From NCBI GenBank assembly GCA_028285495.1, contig JANQPB010000004.1, positions 1 through 64,000 on the forward strand: a stretch of DNA of 64,000 nt, read 5' to 3'. Every line of letters starts with the position of its first letter. The first letter of the stretch is position 1. The stretch is from Acidimicrobiales bacterium (GTDB lineage Bacteria; Actinomycetota; Acidimicrobiia; Acidimicrobiales; SZUA-35). The translations under genes were made by a program, and so were the position numbers. Below, piece after piece: positions 27,618-36,544 of the stretch. Below the pieces are notes generated by a model. The model was not told where the DNA came from. It saw only the letters and a program-made list of their open reading frames with translations, and ran no database searches.

Positions 27618-29399
27618 CTAGTCGTCGAGTCGCAGGGCCCGGATGAAGGTGTCGGAGGGGATCTCGACCCGGCCGATGCTCTTCATCCGCCGCTTGCCCT
27701 CCTTCTGTTTCTTCAGGAGCTTGTTCTTCCTCGTCACGTCGCCGCCGTAGAGCTTGGCGGTCACGTCCTTGCGGAAGGCCCGCACGGTCTCCCTGGCGAT
27801 GATCCGCCCGCCGATGGCGGCCTGGATCGGCACCTCGAACTGCTGGCGGGGGATGATCTCCTTCAGCTTCTCGGCGGTCCGGCGGCCGTAGTCGTAGGCC
27901 GAGTCGCGGTGCACGATCGTGGAGAAGGCGTCGACCTGCTCGCCGTTGAACAGGATGTCGACCCGGACCAGATCGCCGGGCTCGTAGCCGGCCTGCTCGT
28001 AGTCGAGGCTGGCGTAGCCCTGGCTGCGGCTCTTGAGCTGGTCGAAGAAATCGATGACCACCTCGGCCAGCGGGAGCCGGTAGACGAGCTCGAGCCGCTC
28101 GGGCGACAGGTACTCCATCTTCTCCATCTGGCCGCGACGGGTCTGGCACAGCTCCATCAGGGTGCCGGTGTACTCGGACGGGGCGATCATCGAGGCCTTG
28201 AGGTACGGCTCCTCGATCGTGGAGAAGTCGGCCGGCGACGGCAGGGCCGAGGGATTGTCGATCACCAGGTCGTCGCCGTTGTTGAGCGTGACGCGGTACT
28301 CGACCGACGGGCTGGTGGCGATGAGGTTGAGGTCGAACTCGCGCTGGAGGCGCTCCCGAACGATCTCCATGTGCAACAGCCCGAGGAACCCGCAGCGGAA
28401 CCCGAAACCGAGCGCGGTCGACGTCTCGGGCTCGAAGGTGAAGCTGCCGTCGTCGAGGCGGAGCTTGTCGAGGGCGTCGCGAAAGTCCTCGTAGTCGTCG
28501 CCGTCGACCGGGTAGAGCCCGCAGAACACCATCGGCTTCGGCTCCCGGTAGCCGGACAGGGGCTCGGCCGCCCCGTTGACCGACGTGGTGATCGTCTCAC
28601 CCGACCGGGCCTCGCGGACGTCCTTGATGCCGGCGATCAGGTAGCCGACCTCGCCGGGCCCGAGAGCGTCGACCGGGGTCGGCTCGGGGGTGCGGGCCCC
28701 GATCTCGTCGGCCTCGTGGACGGCGCCGGCCTGCATGAACCGCAGCTTGTCGCCGGTGCGGAGCACGCCGTTGACCACCCGCACGCTCGAGATCACGCCG
28801 CGGTAGTTGTCGAAGTGGCTGTCGAAGATGAGGGCCTGGAGGGGCTCGTCCGGGTCGCCCTCGGGGGCCGGGATGCGCTCGATGATGGCGTCGAGCAGGT
28901 CCTCGACCCCCATCCCGGTCTTGGCCGAGATGCGGAGCACGTCAGCCGCGTCGATCCCGATGACCTGCTCCATCTCGGCCGCGTAGCGGTCGGGGTCGGC
29001 GGCGGGCAGGTCGAGCTTGTTGAGGACCGGGACGATCTCGAGGTCGTTCTCCAGGGCCAGGTAGGTGTTGGCCAGCGTCTGGGCCTCGATCCCCTGGGCG
29101 GCGTCGACCACGAGGACGACGCCCTCGCAGGCGGCCAACGAGCGGCTGACCTCGTAGCCGAAGTCGACGTGGCCTGGTGTGTCGATCAGGTTGATGACGT
29201 GGCCCTTCCACTCGAGCTTCACGCTCTGGAGCTTGATCGTGATGCCACGCTCGCGCTCGAGCTCCATCGAATCGAGGTACTGGTCGCGCATCTCCCTGGC
29301 CTCGACGGCCCCGCAGATCTCGAGCAACCGGTCGGCCAGCGTCGACTTGCCGTGGTCGATATGGGCGATGATCGCGATGTTCCTGATCGAGCTGGTCAT
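27618..29399 (-). CDS. lepA: Elongation factor 4 (LepA)
   Basis: The protein has 593 aa. It is a ribosome-associated GTPase. G1 is [10 protein letters not shown]2 is RGITI, G3 is DTPGHVDF and G4 is NKLD. Domains II, III and V and the EF4-specific C-terminal domain ([18 protein letters not shown]) follow. ATG 29399 is the start of conserved sequence. GAAGG lies 3 nt upstream. It is divergent from rpsT over a 134-bp shared promoter region, a linkage of lepA and rpsT seen widely. Confidence 0.96.
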   Translation of the reverse strand: MTSSIRNIAIIAHIDHGKSTLADRLLEICGAVEAREMRDQYLDSMELERERGITIKLQSVKLEWKGHVINLIDTPGHVDFGYEVSRSLAACEGVVLVVDAAQGIEAQTLANTYLALENDLEIVPVLNKLDLPAADPDRYAAEMEQVIGIDAADVLRISAKTGMGVEDLLDAIIERIPAPEGDPDEPLQALIFDSHFDNYRGVISSVRVVNGVLRTGDKLRFMQAGAVHEADEIGARTPEPTPVDALGPGEVGYLIAGIKDVREARSGETITTSVNGAAEPLSGYREPKPMVFCGLYPVDGDDYEDFRDALDKLRLDDGSFTFEPETSTALGFGFRCGFLGLLHMEIVRERLQREFDLNLIATSPSVEYRVTLNNGDDLVIDNPSALPSPADFSTIEEPYLKASMIAPSEYTGTLMELCQTRRGQMEKMEYLSPERLELVYRLPLAEVVIDFFDQLKSRSQGYASLDYEQAGYEPGDLVRVDILFNGEQVDAFSTIVHRDSAYDYGRRTAEKLKEIIPRQQFEVPIQAAIGGRIIARETVRAFRKDVTAKLYGGDVTRKNKLLKKQKEGKRRMKSIGRVEIPSDTFIRALRLDD

Positions 29400-29473
29400 T
29401 GGCCTTCGGAGGCGGGTACGGGCCGGACGCCGTGAACGGTCCCTCGGTACGAAGATACCGACCGCCGGCAGGG

Positions 29474-29501
29474 TTGAGCCCACCACGGGCGGCGGTATCC
29501 T
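29474..29501 (+). promoter_or_regulatory. Promoter of rpsT
   Basis: TTGAGC (29474-29479), 16-nt spacer, TATCCT (29496-29501). The expected start near 29508 gives a leader of about 25 nt containing TGAGG 8 nt before the GTG. Confidence 0.6.
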
Positions 29502-29533
29502 CGAACGGTTCCGAAGTGACCTGAGGTTTTTCC

Positions 29534-29797
29534 GTGGCCAACATCAAGAGCCAGATGAAGCGCAACCGGCAGAACGAGAAGCGCCGCCTGCGCAACCGGG
29601 CCATCCGGTCCGAGCTGCTGACACGCGAGAAGGCCGCGATGGCCGCCGTCGGCACCGACAACGAAGACGAGGCCCTCCGCCAGACGATCAAGCGGATCGA
29701 CAAGGCCGTGGCCAAGGGCGTGCTCCACAAGAACACCGCCGCCCGCCGCAAGAGCCGCCTCGTCGCCCGCCTGCGGGCGATGTCGGACGAGGCCTGA
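29534..29797 (+). CDS. rpsT: 30S ribosomal protein S20
   Basis: The protein has 87 aa, the usual S20 length. It starts at GTG with [18 protein letters not shown] and is rich in Lys and Arg throughout, ending with [17 protein letters not shown]. It binds 16S rRNA during early 30S assembly. The ribosome site TGAGG is 8 nt upstream. Monocistronic between its own promoter and a strong hairpin. Confidence 0.96.
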   Translation: MANIKSQMKRNRQNEKRRLRNRAIRSELLTREKAAMAAVGTDNEDEALRQTIKRIDKAVAKGVLHKNTAARRKSRLVARLRAMSDEA

Positions 29798-29833
29798 TCC
29801 CGTCCCCAGCCGGCCACACGGTCGGCGAGTCCG

Positions 29834-29866
29834 GCGCCACCGACGGAGCTGCTCCGGAGGTGGCGC
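29834..29866. terminator. Bidirectional terminator between rpsT and holA
   Basis: A nearly symmetric hairpin: GCGCCACC/GGTGGCGC (8 bp), a tandem GA/GA internal pair of mismatches, CGGAG/CTCCG (5 bp) and a CTG loop. It lies between convergent genes and has no T tract. Confidence 0.65.
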
Positions 29867-29906
29867 TGCCGCGTCCGGGCCCGGGCGCCAACCCGGCGGC
29901 TCGGGA

Positions 29907-30908
29907 TCAGCGGCTGAGCTGGGCCAGGCGGGCCACCAGCACGGTCATCACCGTGTCGGCCGGCAGCGCCGATGCCCCCCGCAGGTCGAGGTCGGCGGTG
30001 GCCAGGAGCTCGATGGCCCGCCGTGACCGCTCGGGCCCGAGCTTGCGGGTGAGGCTGAGAGCCTTGCGGGCCGGGAACGTCGAGCCCGTGAGGCCGAGCA
30101 CCCCGGCCGCCGCCTTCTCGTCGGTTGCCCGGGAGCCGTCGAGGTGCAGGACCCGCTGGTAGTGGGTCTGCAGGGTGGCCAGGATCTGCAGCGGGTGACG
30201 ACCGCCGCCGACCGTCATCCGGTTGAGCTTGTCGAGGGCAAGCGCGATGTCGCCCGAGTCGATGGCGTCGGTCAGCTCCCACGGTGGGACGTCGGCGGCC
30301 TCCCCGAGGAACGGCTCGACGTCGTCGGCCCCGAGCCGGGCATCGGGGCCGAACGTGGCCGCCAGCGCATCGAGGATCGAGGCCAGACGACCGACGTCAT
30401 CACCGAGTCGATCGGTGATCGCCGCCTTGGCCGAGGGGTCGAGCCGGACCGGGGCGGTGGCCAGCCGCTCGTCGAGCATCGACTTGCGGCCCCGACCAGA
30501 CGGGGCGGCGTCGATGATCTCGGCCTTGGCCGACCGCAGGGCCTCGTTGAGCCCCTTCGGCACGCTCGGCATCCGCTGGGTCGTCGACGCCCGCTCCCAC
30601 ACCAGCACCAGGTCGGTCGTCTCGGGCGGGGTGGCCAGCAGCTCGATCAACGGCAGCACGGTCGCCGTCTTGGAGAACAGGGCCAGGTTGCGGCCGACGG
30701 CCACCCGCCGGTCGGTGAGGAACGGGGGCGTCTGGGCTGCGGTCACCAGGGGGGCCAGCGTCGGTTCGCCCGGCTCGACGAAGCGCTCCTCGGCGATCTC
30801 CTCGACCATCAGGGAGCGGTCGCCGTCACCGACCAGGTCGTCGACCGTGGCCCGGACGGCCTGGGCCACCAGGGCCTCGTCGTCGCCCTTGATGAAGACG
30901 ACCGCCAT
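29907..30908 (-). CDS. holA: DNA polymerase III delta subunit
   Basis: The protein has 333 aa. It is the clamp-loader wrench subunit that opens the beta clamp. The sequence has VVFIKGDDEALVAQAV at the start, PPFLTDRRVAVGRNLALF in the AAA-like part, and the C-terminal helical collar with WELTDAIDSGDIALALDKL and HPLQILATLQTHYQRVLHL. The start lies 1 base after the folP2-type stop (TGACATG). The position downstream of comEA-comEC is typical of actinobacteria. Confidence 0.93.
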   Translation of the reverse strand: MAVVFIKGDDEALVAQAVRATVDDLVGDGDRSLMVEEIAEERFVEPGEPTLAPLVTAAQTPPFLTDRRVAVGRNLALFSKTATVLPLIELLATPPETTDLVLVWERASTTQRMPSVPKGLNEALRSAKAEIIDAAPSGRGRKSMLDERLATAPVRLDPSAKAAITDRLGDDVGRLASILDALAATFGPDARLGADDVEPFLGEAADVPPWELTDAIDSGDIALALDKLNRMTVGGGRHPLQILATLQTHYQRVLHLDGSRATDEKAAAGVLGLTGSTFPARKALSLTRKLGPERSRRAIELLATADLDLRGASALPADTVMTVLVARLAQLSR

Positions 30909-30909
30909 G

Positions 30910-31749
30910 TCAGCGAGCGTTGCGGGCGGCGAGGATCTCGGCCATCAGGTCGGCCACCCGCCGACCGGCCTTGACGTCGTGGGCCCTGATGATCCGGCAC
31001 CCGAGCGCGATCCCCACGGCATGGGCGGCCGTGGTGCCCGAGGCGATGTCGTGGCGCTCGGTCTCCAGCAACTCGAACAGGAACCGCTTGTTGGACGCCG
31101 ACAACAGCAGCGGGAAGCCGAGCGTGGCCAGCTCGTCGGAGCGATGCAGCAGCTCCCAGGACATCCGCCTGGTCTTGCCGAGGTCGAGCCCGGCGTCGAC
31201 CACGATCCGCTCCCGGGGGATGCCGGCGGCCAGCGCCTGTTCGGCCCGTGCCCGGAGGAACTCCCGCACGTCGCCGACGAGGTCGTCGTACACCGGCTCG
31301 GGATCGGGCACCCGTGGGGCCAGCCGGATGTGGGTGGCGATGACCGAAGCGTCGCCGGCGGCGGCCACCGGGAGGTAGTCGGGGTCGGCGAACCCGCTGA
31401 TGTCGTTGCCGATCGTGGCCCCGACCTCGATGCACTGCCGGAGGACCTCGGCCCGCCAGGTGTCGATCGACAGTGGCAGGTCGAACCGGCTGCGGAGGGC
31501 CTCGATGGCCGGCACCACCCGCTCGAGCTCCTCGTCGAGGCTGACGTCGTCGCCCGGGCCGGCCTTGACGCCGCCGACGTCGAGGAAGTCGGCACCATCG
31601 CCGACCAGCTTCTCGGCCTTGGCCAGGAAGTCGTCGAAGTCCCAGTACTGCCCGGCGTCGTAGAAGCTGTCGGGCGTGCGGTTCAGGATCCCCATGACCA
31701 GGGCCCGGTTGGTGATGTCGAAGCGCTGATCGCCGAGGTCGAGGAACAC
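30910..31749 (-). CDS. folP2: FolP2-type pterin-binding protein (dihydropteroate synthase homologue)
   Basis: The protein has 279 aa from GTG 31749; GTG 31752 is adjacent. The TIM-barrel DHPS motifs are present in altered form. MGILNRTPDSFYDAG and DVGGVKAGPGD replace the MGILNVTPDSFSDGG and GESTRPGA loops of true DHPS, and SNKRFL stands where SRK is usual. This variant set matches mycobacterial FolP2, which is reported to lack DHPS activity. The reaction is therefore unknown. A TAGGTT box lies 8 nt upstream of GTG 31749. It is inserted between comEC and holA, so it is not in a folate cluster. Confidence 0.85.
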   Translation of the reverse strand: MFLDLGDQRFDITNRALVMGILNRTPDSFYDAGQYWDFDDFLAKAEKLVGDGADFLDVGGVKAGPGDDVSLDEELERVVPAIEALRSRFDLPLSIDTWRAEVLRQCIEVGATIGNDISGFADPDYLPVAAAGDASVIATHIRLAPRVPDPEPVYDDLVGDVREFLRARAEQALAAGIPRERIVVDAGLDLGKTRRMSWELLHRSDELATLGFPLLLSASNKRFLFELLETERHDIASGTTAAHAVGIALGCRIIRAHDVKAGRRVADLMAEILAARNAR

Positions 31750-31757
31750 CACGAGTG

Positions 31758-31763
31758 AACCTA
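31758..31763 (-). promoter_or_regulatory. -10 box of folP2-holA, likely leaderless
   Basis: TAGGTT, 8 nt before GTG 31749. Confidence 0.45.
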
Positions 31764-31794
31764 GCGCACGGAACGGCCAAAGCCGTCGGCCCGC

Positions 31795-33726
31795 TCACGG
31801 CGAGGGGGCGACGGCGAACGTGACGGCAAGCCGGTCGCCACCCGACTCGGGACCGGCGGTGAGGCGGCCGCCGGCGGTACGCACGTCGGCCGGCTCGAGG
31901 CGACGCCTGGCCCCGGGCACCGCATGGAACGGCGGGGCCCATGTCTCGTCGACGGCCACGATCTCGGCGAGCGCCGTGGCCAACCGGCCGGTCGACCGGT
32001 CGCCGGCGGTGACGATGAGCACATCGACCGAGCGGATACCGGCCCGACGGCAGTCCTCGACGCCGTCGATGGTGGCGTCGGCGCCGAGCTGGAGCACCGA
32101 CCGTCCGCCGGCGGCCGGGTACCAGGTGATCCCCGGGCCGCAGGAACCGGGATCCGGGGCCGGCTGTGGGACGGTGGCCACCAACAGGACGGCGCCGGCG
32201 AGCAGCACCGCCAGGCGAGGCCAGCGAGCGTCGGCCCGGCGCACGACGAGCCAGGCGACGAGCAGGGCGACGACGGCGCCGAGGTCGGGCCGAGGCGCCG
32301 GCAGCCGGGCCCCGATGGCGGCGACGAGCTCGAGCCAGCCGAGGACGGCGCGGATCGGCAGCTGCACGACCGGTGCCGCCGCATCCGGGACCACCCCGGC
32401 CACGGTGCCGGCCGTGAGGCCCCAGACCATGACCGCCGCCGCAGCCCAGCCGGCGGCGAGGTTGGCGGGGACGGCGACCACCGAAACCGGACCGAAGTGG
32501 TGGGCCAGCAGCGGTGCGACGGCCAACTGGGCCGAGACGCTGGTGGCCAGCGGAGCCACGAGCCAGGCCGGCCCCCGGAGCCGGCGGTCGAGCGTCGGTG
32601 AGAGCACGAGGATCCCGGCCGAGGCGGCCACCGAGAGCTGGAAGCCGATGGCGTCGACGAGGAACGGGTCGATCAGGACCAGGGCGAGCACGGCGGCGGC
32701 GAGCACGCCGACGCCGGAGCGGGCTCGGCCGGTTGCGACCGCCCACGCCGACAGACCGGCCGCCGTCACCGCCCGTAGGACCGACGGCTCCAGCCGGGTC
32801 ACCAGGGCGAACACGACCAGGACGCCGACGACCGCCGGCAGCTGTGATCGCGGACCGAGCCGACGGAGCAGCGGGGCCAGGGCCACCAGCACGAAGGCCA
32901 CGTTCTGCCCGGACACGGCGAGGAGGTGCGAGAGGCCGGCGAGCCGGAACCGCAGCACCTGGCCCGGGGGTTGGAACCGGTCGTCGCCGAGCACCAGGCC
33001 CCGGTAGAGGGCGGCCGACCGGGGGCTGAGCGCATCGGCCCCCGCCGCCACCCGCTGGCGGACCGCCTCGACCGCCACCCGCCACATCGGAGGACCGGCG
33101 GCCGGAGCGACGGCGGTGACGGTGGCACGCCCCTCGATGTGTCGGATGCGGAGCCAGGGCCGGTCGCCGACGGGCCGCAGTCGGCCGTCGACGGCGACGA
33201 CCGACCCGATGGCGGCCTGCGACAGCTCGTGGCCGGCCGAACCGAACGCCGTCGCCTCCACCCGGGCGCCGTCCGGCAGTCGGACCTCCACCCGCCACCC
33301 GGCGACCCCGACGGGCTCGGCGTCGCCGAGCACGACGACGGGGCTGGGCAGCTCGCCCGGCGCCAGCGGTCGATAGCCGCCGTCGACGGCGGCCCCCCGG
33401 TGGCCGGCGACCACCGCGATCCCGACGAGGAGGAGCACGGCCGGCGCCACCCGGCCGCGCCGGCCGCCGGCCAGCCGCCACCCGACGATGGCGACGGTGG
33501 CGCCGACGACGGCGACCGGCCAGGGACGGGCCGACGCCGGCGCCAGCGACGCCGCGACCCAGGCCCCCGCGGCCACCGCCACCGCCAACACGTCACCGTC
33601 GAGACCTCGGCGACCTGCGGGAGCTCCGGGACGTGCGAGACCTTCGGGCGCCCCGTCGTCGGCCCGGTGCGCCGTGGTCGGCGACGGGTGACCGCCGGCC
33701 GGAGCGAGGACCGGCGGGCCCGTCAT
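31795..33726 (-). CDS. comEC: ComEC/Rec2-family DNA uptake channel with degenerate C-terminal domain
   Basis: The protein has 643 aa. It has an N-terminal membrane pair, an OB-like DUF4131 region, and the competence domain with LAGLSHLLAVSGQNVAFVL, which is the family signature, over about eight further membrane segments. The C-terminal metallo-beta-lactamase-like domain keeps its layout, but the HxHxDH metal site reads TAGDRSTG, so hydrolysis is unlikely. ATG 33726 overlaps the comEA stop by ATGA. It probably transports single-stranded DNA into the cell or is a relic of that role. Confidence 0.9.
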   Translation of the reverse strand: MTGPPVLAPAGGHPSPTTAHRADDGAPEGLARPGAPAGRRGLDGDVLAVAVAAGAWVAASLAPASARPWPVAVVGATVAIVGWRLAGGRRGRVAPAVLLLVGIAVVAGHRGAAVDGGYRPLAPGELPSPVVVLGDAEPVGVAGWRVEVRLPDGARVEATAFGSAGHELSQAAIGSVVAVDGRLRPVGDRPWLRIRHIEGRATVTAVAPAAGPPMWRVAVEAVRQRVAAGADALSPRSAALYRGLVLGDDRFQPPGQVLRFRLAGLSHLLAVSGQNVAFVLVALAPLLRRLGPRSQLPAVVGVLVVFALVTRLEPSVLRAVTAAGLSAWAVATGRARSGVGVLAAAVLALVLIDPFLVDAIGFQLSVAASAGILVLSPTLDRRLRGPAWLVAPLATSVSAQLAVAPLLAHHFGPVSVVAVPANLAAGWAAAAVMVWGLTAGTVAGVVPDAAAPVVQLPIRAVLGWLELVAAIGARLPAPRPDLGAVVALLVAWLVVRRADARWPRLAVLLAGAVLLVATVPQPAPDPGSCGPGITWYPAAGGRSVLQLGADATIDGVEDCRRAGIRSVDVLIVTAGDRSTGRLATALAEIVAVDETWAPPFHAVPGARRRLEPADVRTAGGRLTAGPESGGDRLAVTFAVAPSP

Positions 33727-34508
33727 CGCACGATCGCCCGGTCGCGGAGCGCGGCCAGCTTGGCCGGCCCGATCCCGGGGACGGCCTCCAGCTCGTCGAC
33801 GGTGGCGAAGGGCCCGTGCTCGACCCGCCACCGGACGATCGCGGCGGCCAGTGCGGGACCGATGCCGGGCAACCCCTCCAGCTGGGCCTCGGTCGCCCGG
33901 TTGAGGTCGACCGGCTGGGCCGGCGGCCCACCTCCGGGCCCCGCGGCCTCGGTCGAACCGGTCGGCGGCGCGGTCGCCTGGGGCCAGCGGATCAGCGGAT
34001 CATCGACCGCCGCGGCGCCGGGATCCGCGGCATCGTCGACCGTCGGGACCCGGATCTGCATGCCGTCGACCACGGGGCTGGCCAGGTTCAACCGGTCGAT
34101 GTCGGCCTCCGCCGTCGGTCCGCCGGCGGCTCGGACGGCCTCGTCGACCCGGGCCCCGGCCTCGACGGTCACCAGACCCGGCCGTCGGACCGCCCCGATC
34201 ACGTGCACCACCAGGTCGGCCGGTTCGGCGGTCGTCCGGCCGGCCGGGTCACTGGACGGGGCGGCCGCCGGCTCCTCGGCGGCCGGTGGCACCAGCGACG
34301 ACACCGGTTGCGGGTCGGACCCCGTTGGCCCGGCCGTGGCCAGGGGGATCGCGTTCTCGACCGGTGCCTCGTCGCCGCCGGCCATGACCGCGGCGGTCAC
34401 GGCTGCGGCGACGGAGAGGACGGCGATCGCCGCCACCATCGGCTTGCGGGCAACGGCCCAGGCCTCGAGCCGGAGCAGCAGGTCGTCGAGGCGGTCACCC
34501 AGCCCCAT
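33723..34508 (-). CDS. comEA: ComEA-like DNA-binding protein (SLBB + helix-hairpin-helix)
   Basis: The protein has 261 aa from ATG 34508 (270 if it starts at ATG 34535). One membrane segment near the N-terminus (VAAIAVLSVAAAVTAAVMAG) anchors it. An SLBB domain (LVVHVIGAVRRPGLVTVEAG) and a C-terminal double helix-hairpin-helix (LNRATEAQLEGLPGIGPALA, VDELEAVPGIGPAKLAAL) follow. It binds DNA outside the membrane for ComEC. It overlaps comEC by ATGA. A TAGCGT box at 34620-34625 (minus) could be its promoter. Confidence 0.92.
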   Translation of the reverse strand: MGLGDRLDDLLLRLEAWAVARKPMVAAIAVLSVAAAVTAAVMAGGDEAPVENAIPLATAGPTGSDPQPVSSLVPPAAEEPAAAPSSDPAGRTTAEPADLVVHVIGAVRRPGLVTVEAGARVDEAVRAAGGPTAEADIDRLNLASPVVDGMQIRVPTVDDAADPGAAAVDDPLIRWPQATAPPTGSTEAAGPGGGPPAQPVDLNRATEAQLEGLPGIGPALAAAIVRWRVEHGPFATVDELEAVPGIGPAKLAALRDRAIVR

Positions 34509-34667
34509 GGGTTCGTCGTACGGCTCTGGTTGCACCCGGTTCCCCCGTCGCGTCGAAGGAGACGACTCGTGGGGGAAGGAAGCGGGCGCCGCCGACGGAC
34601 GACGACCGGTCGACGGCCTACGCTACCGGCGTTCGAGCCCGGTGCGCCCGGTGATCGGCCGACGCCG

Positions 34668-35387
34668 TCAGAACAGCTGGGTCGAGAGCTTCTTGCGCCA
34701 GCCGGCGGTGGCCGCCGGGTCGCCGGCCGCCAGCTCGTCGAGCAGGGTCACGTACTCCGCCCGGGCGTCGTCGTCGCCCTTCACCATCGGCAGCAGCTGG
34801 TCGAGCCGCTGCTCGATCTCGGCATGGCGAGAGGGCGGCACTGCGGCCGACCGGACGACCTCGAGCATCGCCTCGATCTCGGGATCGGGCTCCGGCGCGG
34901 CCTCGAGCACCTCGACGGCCTCGGGGATGCGCTCCTGCTCCATCAGCAGCCGGGCCAGCAACGCCCGAGCGACCTTGGAGGACGGATCGAGCTCGGTGGC
35001 CTGGCGAAGCGACTCCTCGTCGCCCTTGGCCACGAGCGCCGACACCTCGTCGGCCGCCGCACCGCCGAGCAACTCGCCGACGAAGGCCCGGACCTGGGCC
35101 TCGGGCTGGGCGCCGAGGAAGTTGGCGACGACCTGCCCCTGATCGAGGGCGAACACCGCCGGGATCGACTGCACCCGGAACGCCTGGGAGACCTGGGGGT
35201 TGGCGTCGACGTCGACCTTGGCCAGCGCGACCTTGCCGTTGGTCTCCCCGACCACCTTCTCGAGGATCGGGGTGAGCGTCTTGCACGGCCCGCACCAGTC
35301 GGCCCAGAGATCGACCACGACCGGCGTGGTCATCGAACGCTGCAGGACGTCGGCCTCGAACGTGGCGTCGGTGACATCTATGATCAT
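34668..35387 (-). CDS. Thioredoxin-TPR protein (YbbN/CnoX type)
   Basis: The protein has 239 aa. The thioredoxin domain (about 1-110) has LWADWCGPCK with Cys32 and Cys35, so unlike E. coli CnoX it keeps the full redox pair. The C-terminal half (about 120-235) is helical with tetratricopeptide-like repeats. YbbN/CnoX proteins protect unfolding clients and pass them to chaperones. ATG 35387 follows TAGCGT by 8 nt, which favours it over GTG 35393. It is divergent from the F420-type oxidoreductase. Confidence 0.88.
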   Translation of the reverse strand: MIIDVTDATFEADVLQRSMTTPVVVDLWADWCGPCKTLTPILEKVVGETNGKVALAKVDVDANPQVSQAFRVQSIPAVFALDQGQVVANFLGAQPEAQVRAFVGELLGGAAADEVSALVAKGDEESLRQATELDPSSKVARALLARLLMEQERIPEAVEVLEAAPEPDPEIEAMLEVVRSAAVPPSRHAEIEQRLDQLLPMVKGDDDARAEYVTLLDELAAGDPAATAGWRKKLSTQLF

Positions 35388-35395
35388 CGCCACTC

Positions 35396-35401
35396 ACGCT
35401 A
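35396..35401 (-). promoter_or_regulatory. -10 box of the thioredoxin-TPR gene, likely leaderless
   Basis: TAGCGT, 8 nt before ATG 35387. Confidence 0.5.
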
Positions 35402-35514
35402 GCGGTCACCCGACGGTGGCGCTCCCCGAGCCGGGGCTGGTCGACCAGGGCGGCGAGCGCCCGGACGGACGAGCCGGAGCACAGGTACCAGCCAGCGAGC
35501 AGAGGAGACGGCCG

Positions 35515-36531
35515 GTGAAGGTTGACGGTGGATTCGGGGTCGGGAGCAACGACCTGGCCAGGGCGGGCGAGATCGCAAGGGCCCAGGAGGCCGCCGGCTA
35601 CGACGGCCTCTGGACGGCCGAGACGAGCCATGACCCCTTCCTGCCGCTGCTCCTGGCGGCCGAGCACACCGAGTCGATCGAGCTCGGCACGTCGATCGCC
35701 GTCGCCTTCGCCCGCTCGCCCATGACGCTGGCCAACACCGCCTACGACCTGCAGGCCTATTCCGGCCGGTTCGTCCTCGGTCTCGGCTCCCAGATCAAGC
35801 CCCACATCACCAAGCGGTTCTCGATGGAGTGGTCGAAGCCGGCAGCCAGGATGCGGGAGATGGTGCTGGCGATCCGGGCGATCTGGGACTGCTGGAACAA
35901 CGGCACCAAGCTCGACTTCCGGGGCGACTTCTACACCCACACGCTGATGACGCCCTTCTTCGACCCGGGCCCGAACCCGAACGGCGATCCCAAGATCTTC
36001 CTCGCCGGCGTCGGCCCGCTGATGACCGAGGTGGCGGGCGAGGTCTGCGACGGCTTCATCTGCCACGGCTTCACCACCGAGAGGTTCCTGCGGGAGGTGA
36101 CCATCCCGGCCCTGGAGCGGGGTCGGGCCAAGGCCGGCAAGACCATGGACGGGTTCGAGATCGTCGGGCCGTCGTTCGTGGTCACCGGCAACGACGAGGG
36201 TGAGATGGCGAAGGCCGCCGCCGGCACCAGGCAACAGATCGCCTTCTACGGGTCGACGCCGGCCTACCGGCCCGTGCTCGACCTGCACGGCTGGGGCGGC
36301 ATGCAGGAGGAGCTGAACAAGCTGTCCAAGCAGGGCCAGTGGGCCGAGATGGGCGAGCTGATCGACGAGGAGATCCTGAACACGTTCGCCGTCGTCGGCG
36401 AGCCGGAGGCCGTCGCCCCGGAGATCCACCGACGGTTCGGCGACTGCGTCCAGCGCCTCAGCTTCTACGCCCCGTACCAGTCCGACCCCGAGCGTTGGCG
36501 CAAGGTCATGGCCGACCTCAAGGCGGCGTGA
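35515..36531 (+). CDS. LLM-class, probably F420-dependent oxidoreductase
   Basis: The protein has 338 aa. It has a luciferase-like TIM barrel with AAGYDGLWTAETSHDPF, SIAVAFARSPMTLANTAYDL, SGRFVLGLGSQIKPHI and MREMVLAIRAIWDCW, all typical of the actinobacterial F420 LLM group annotated as TIGR03617. The substrate is unknown. GTG 35515 is supported by GAGGAGA 7-10 nt upstream; the frame upstream is not conserved. It lies 13 bases before the AI-2E permease gene. Confidence 0.9.
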   Translation: MKVDGGFGVGSNDLARAGEIARAQEAAGYDGLWTAETSHDPFLPLLLAAEHTESIELGTSIAVAFARSPMTLANTAYDLQAYSGRFVLGLGSQIKPHITKRFSMEWSKPAARMREMVLAIRAIWDCWNNGTKLDFRGDFYTHTLMTPFFDPGPNPNGDPKIFLAGVGPLMTEVAGEVCDGFICHGFTTERFLREVTIPALERGRAKAGKTMDGFEIVGPSFVVTGNDEGEMAKAAAGTRQQIAFYGSTPAYRPVLDLHGWGGMQEELNKLSKQGQWAEMGELIDEEILNTFAVVGEPEAVAPEIHRRFGDCVQRLSFYAPYQSDPERWRKVMADLKAA

Positions 36532-36544
36532 CCCCGCTCCGACA

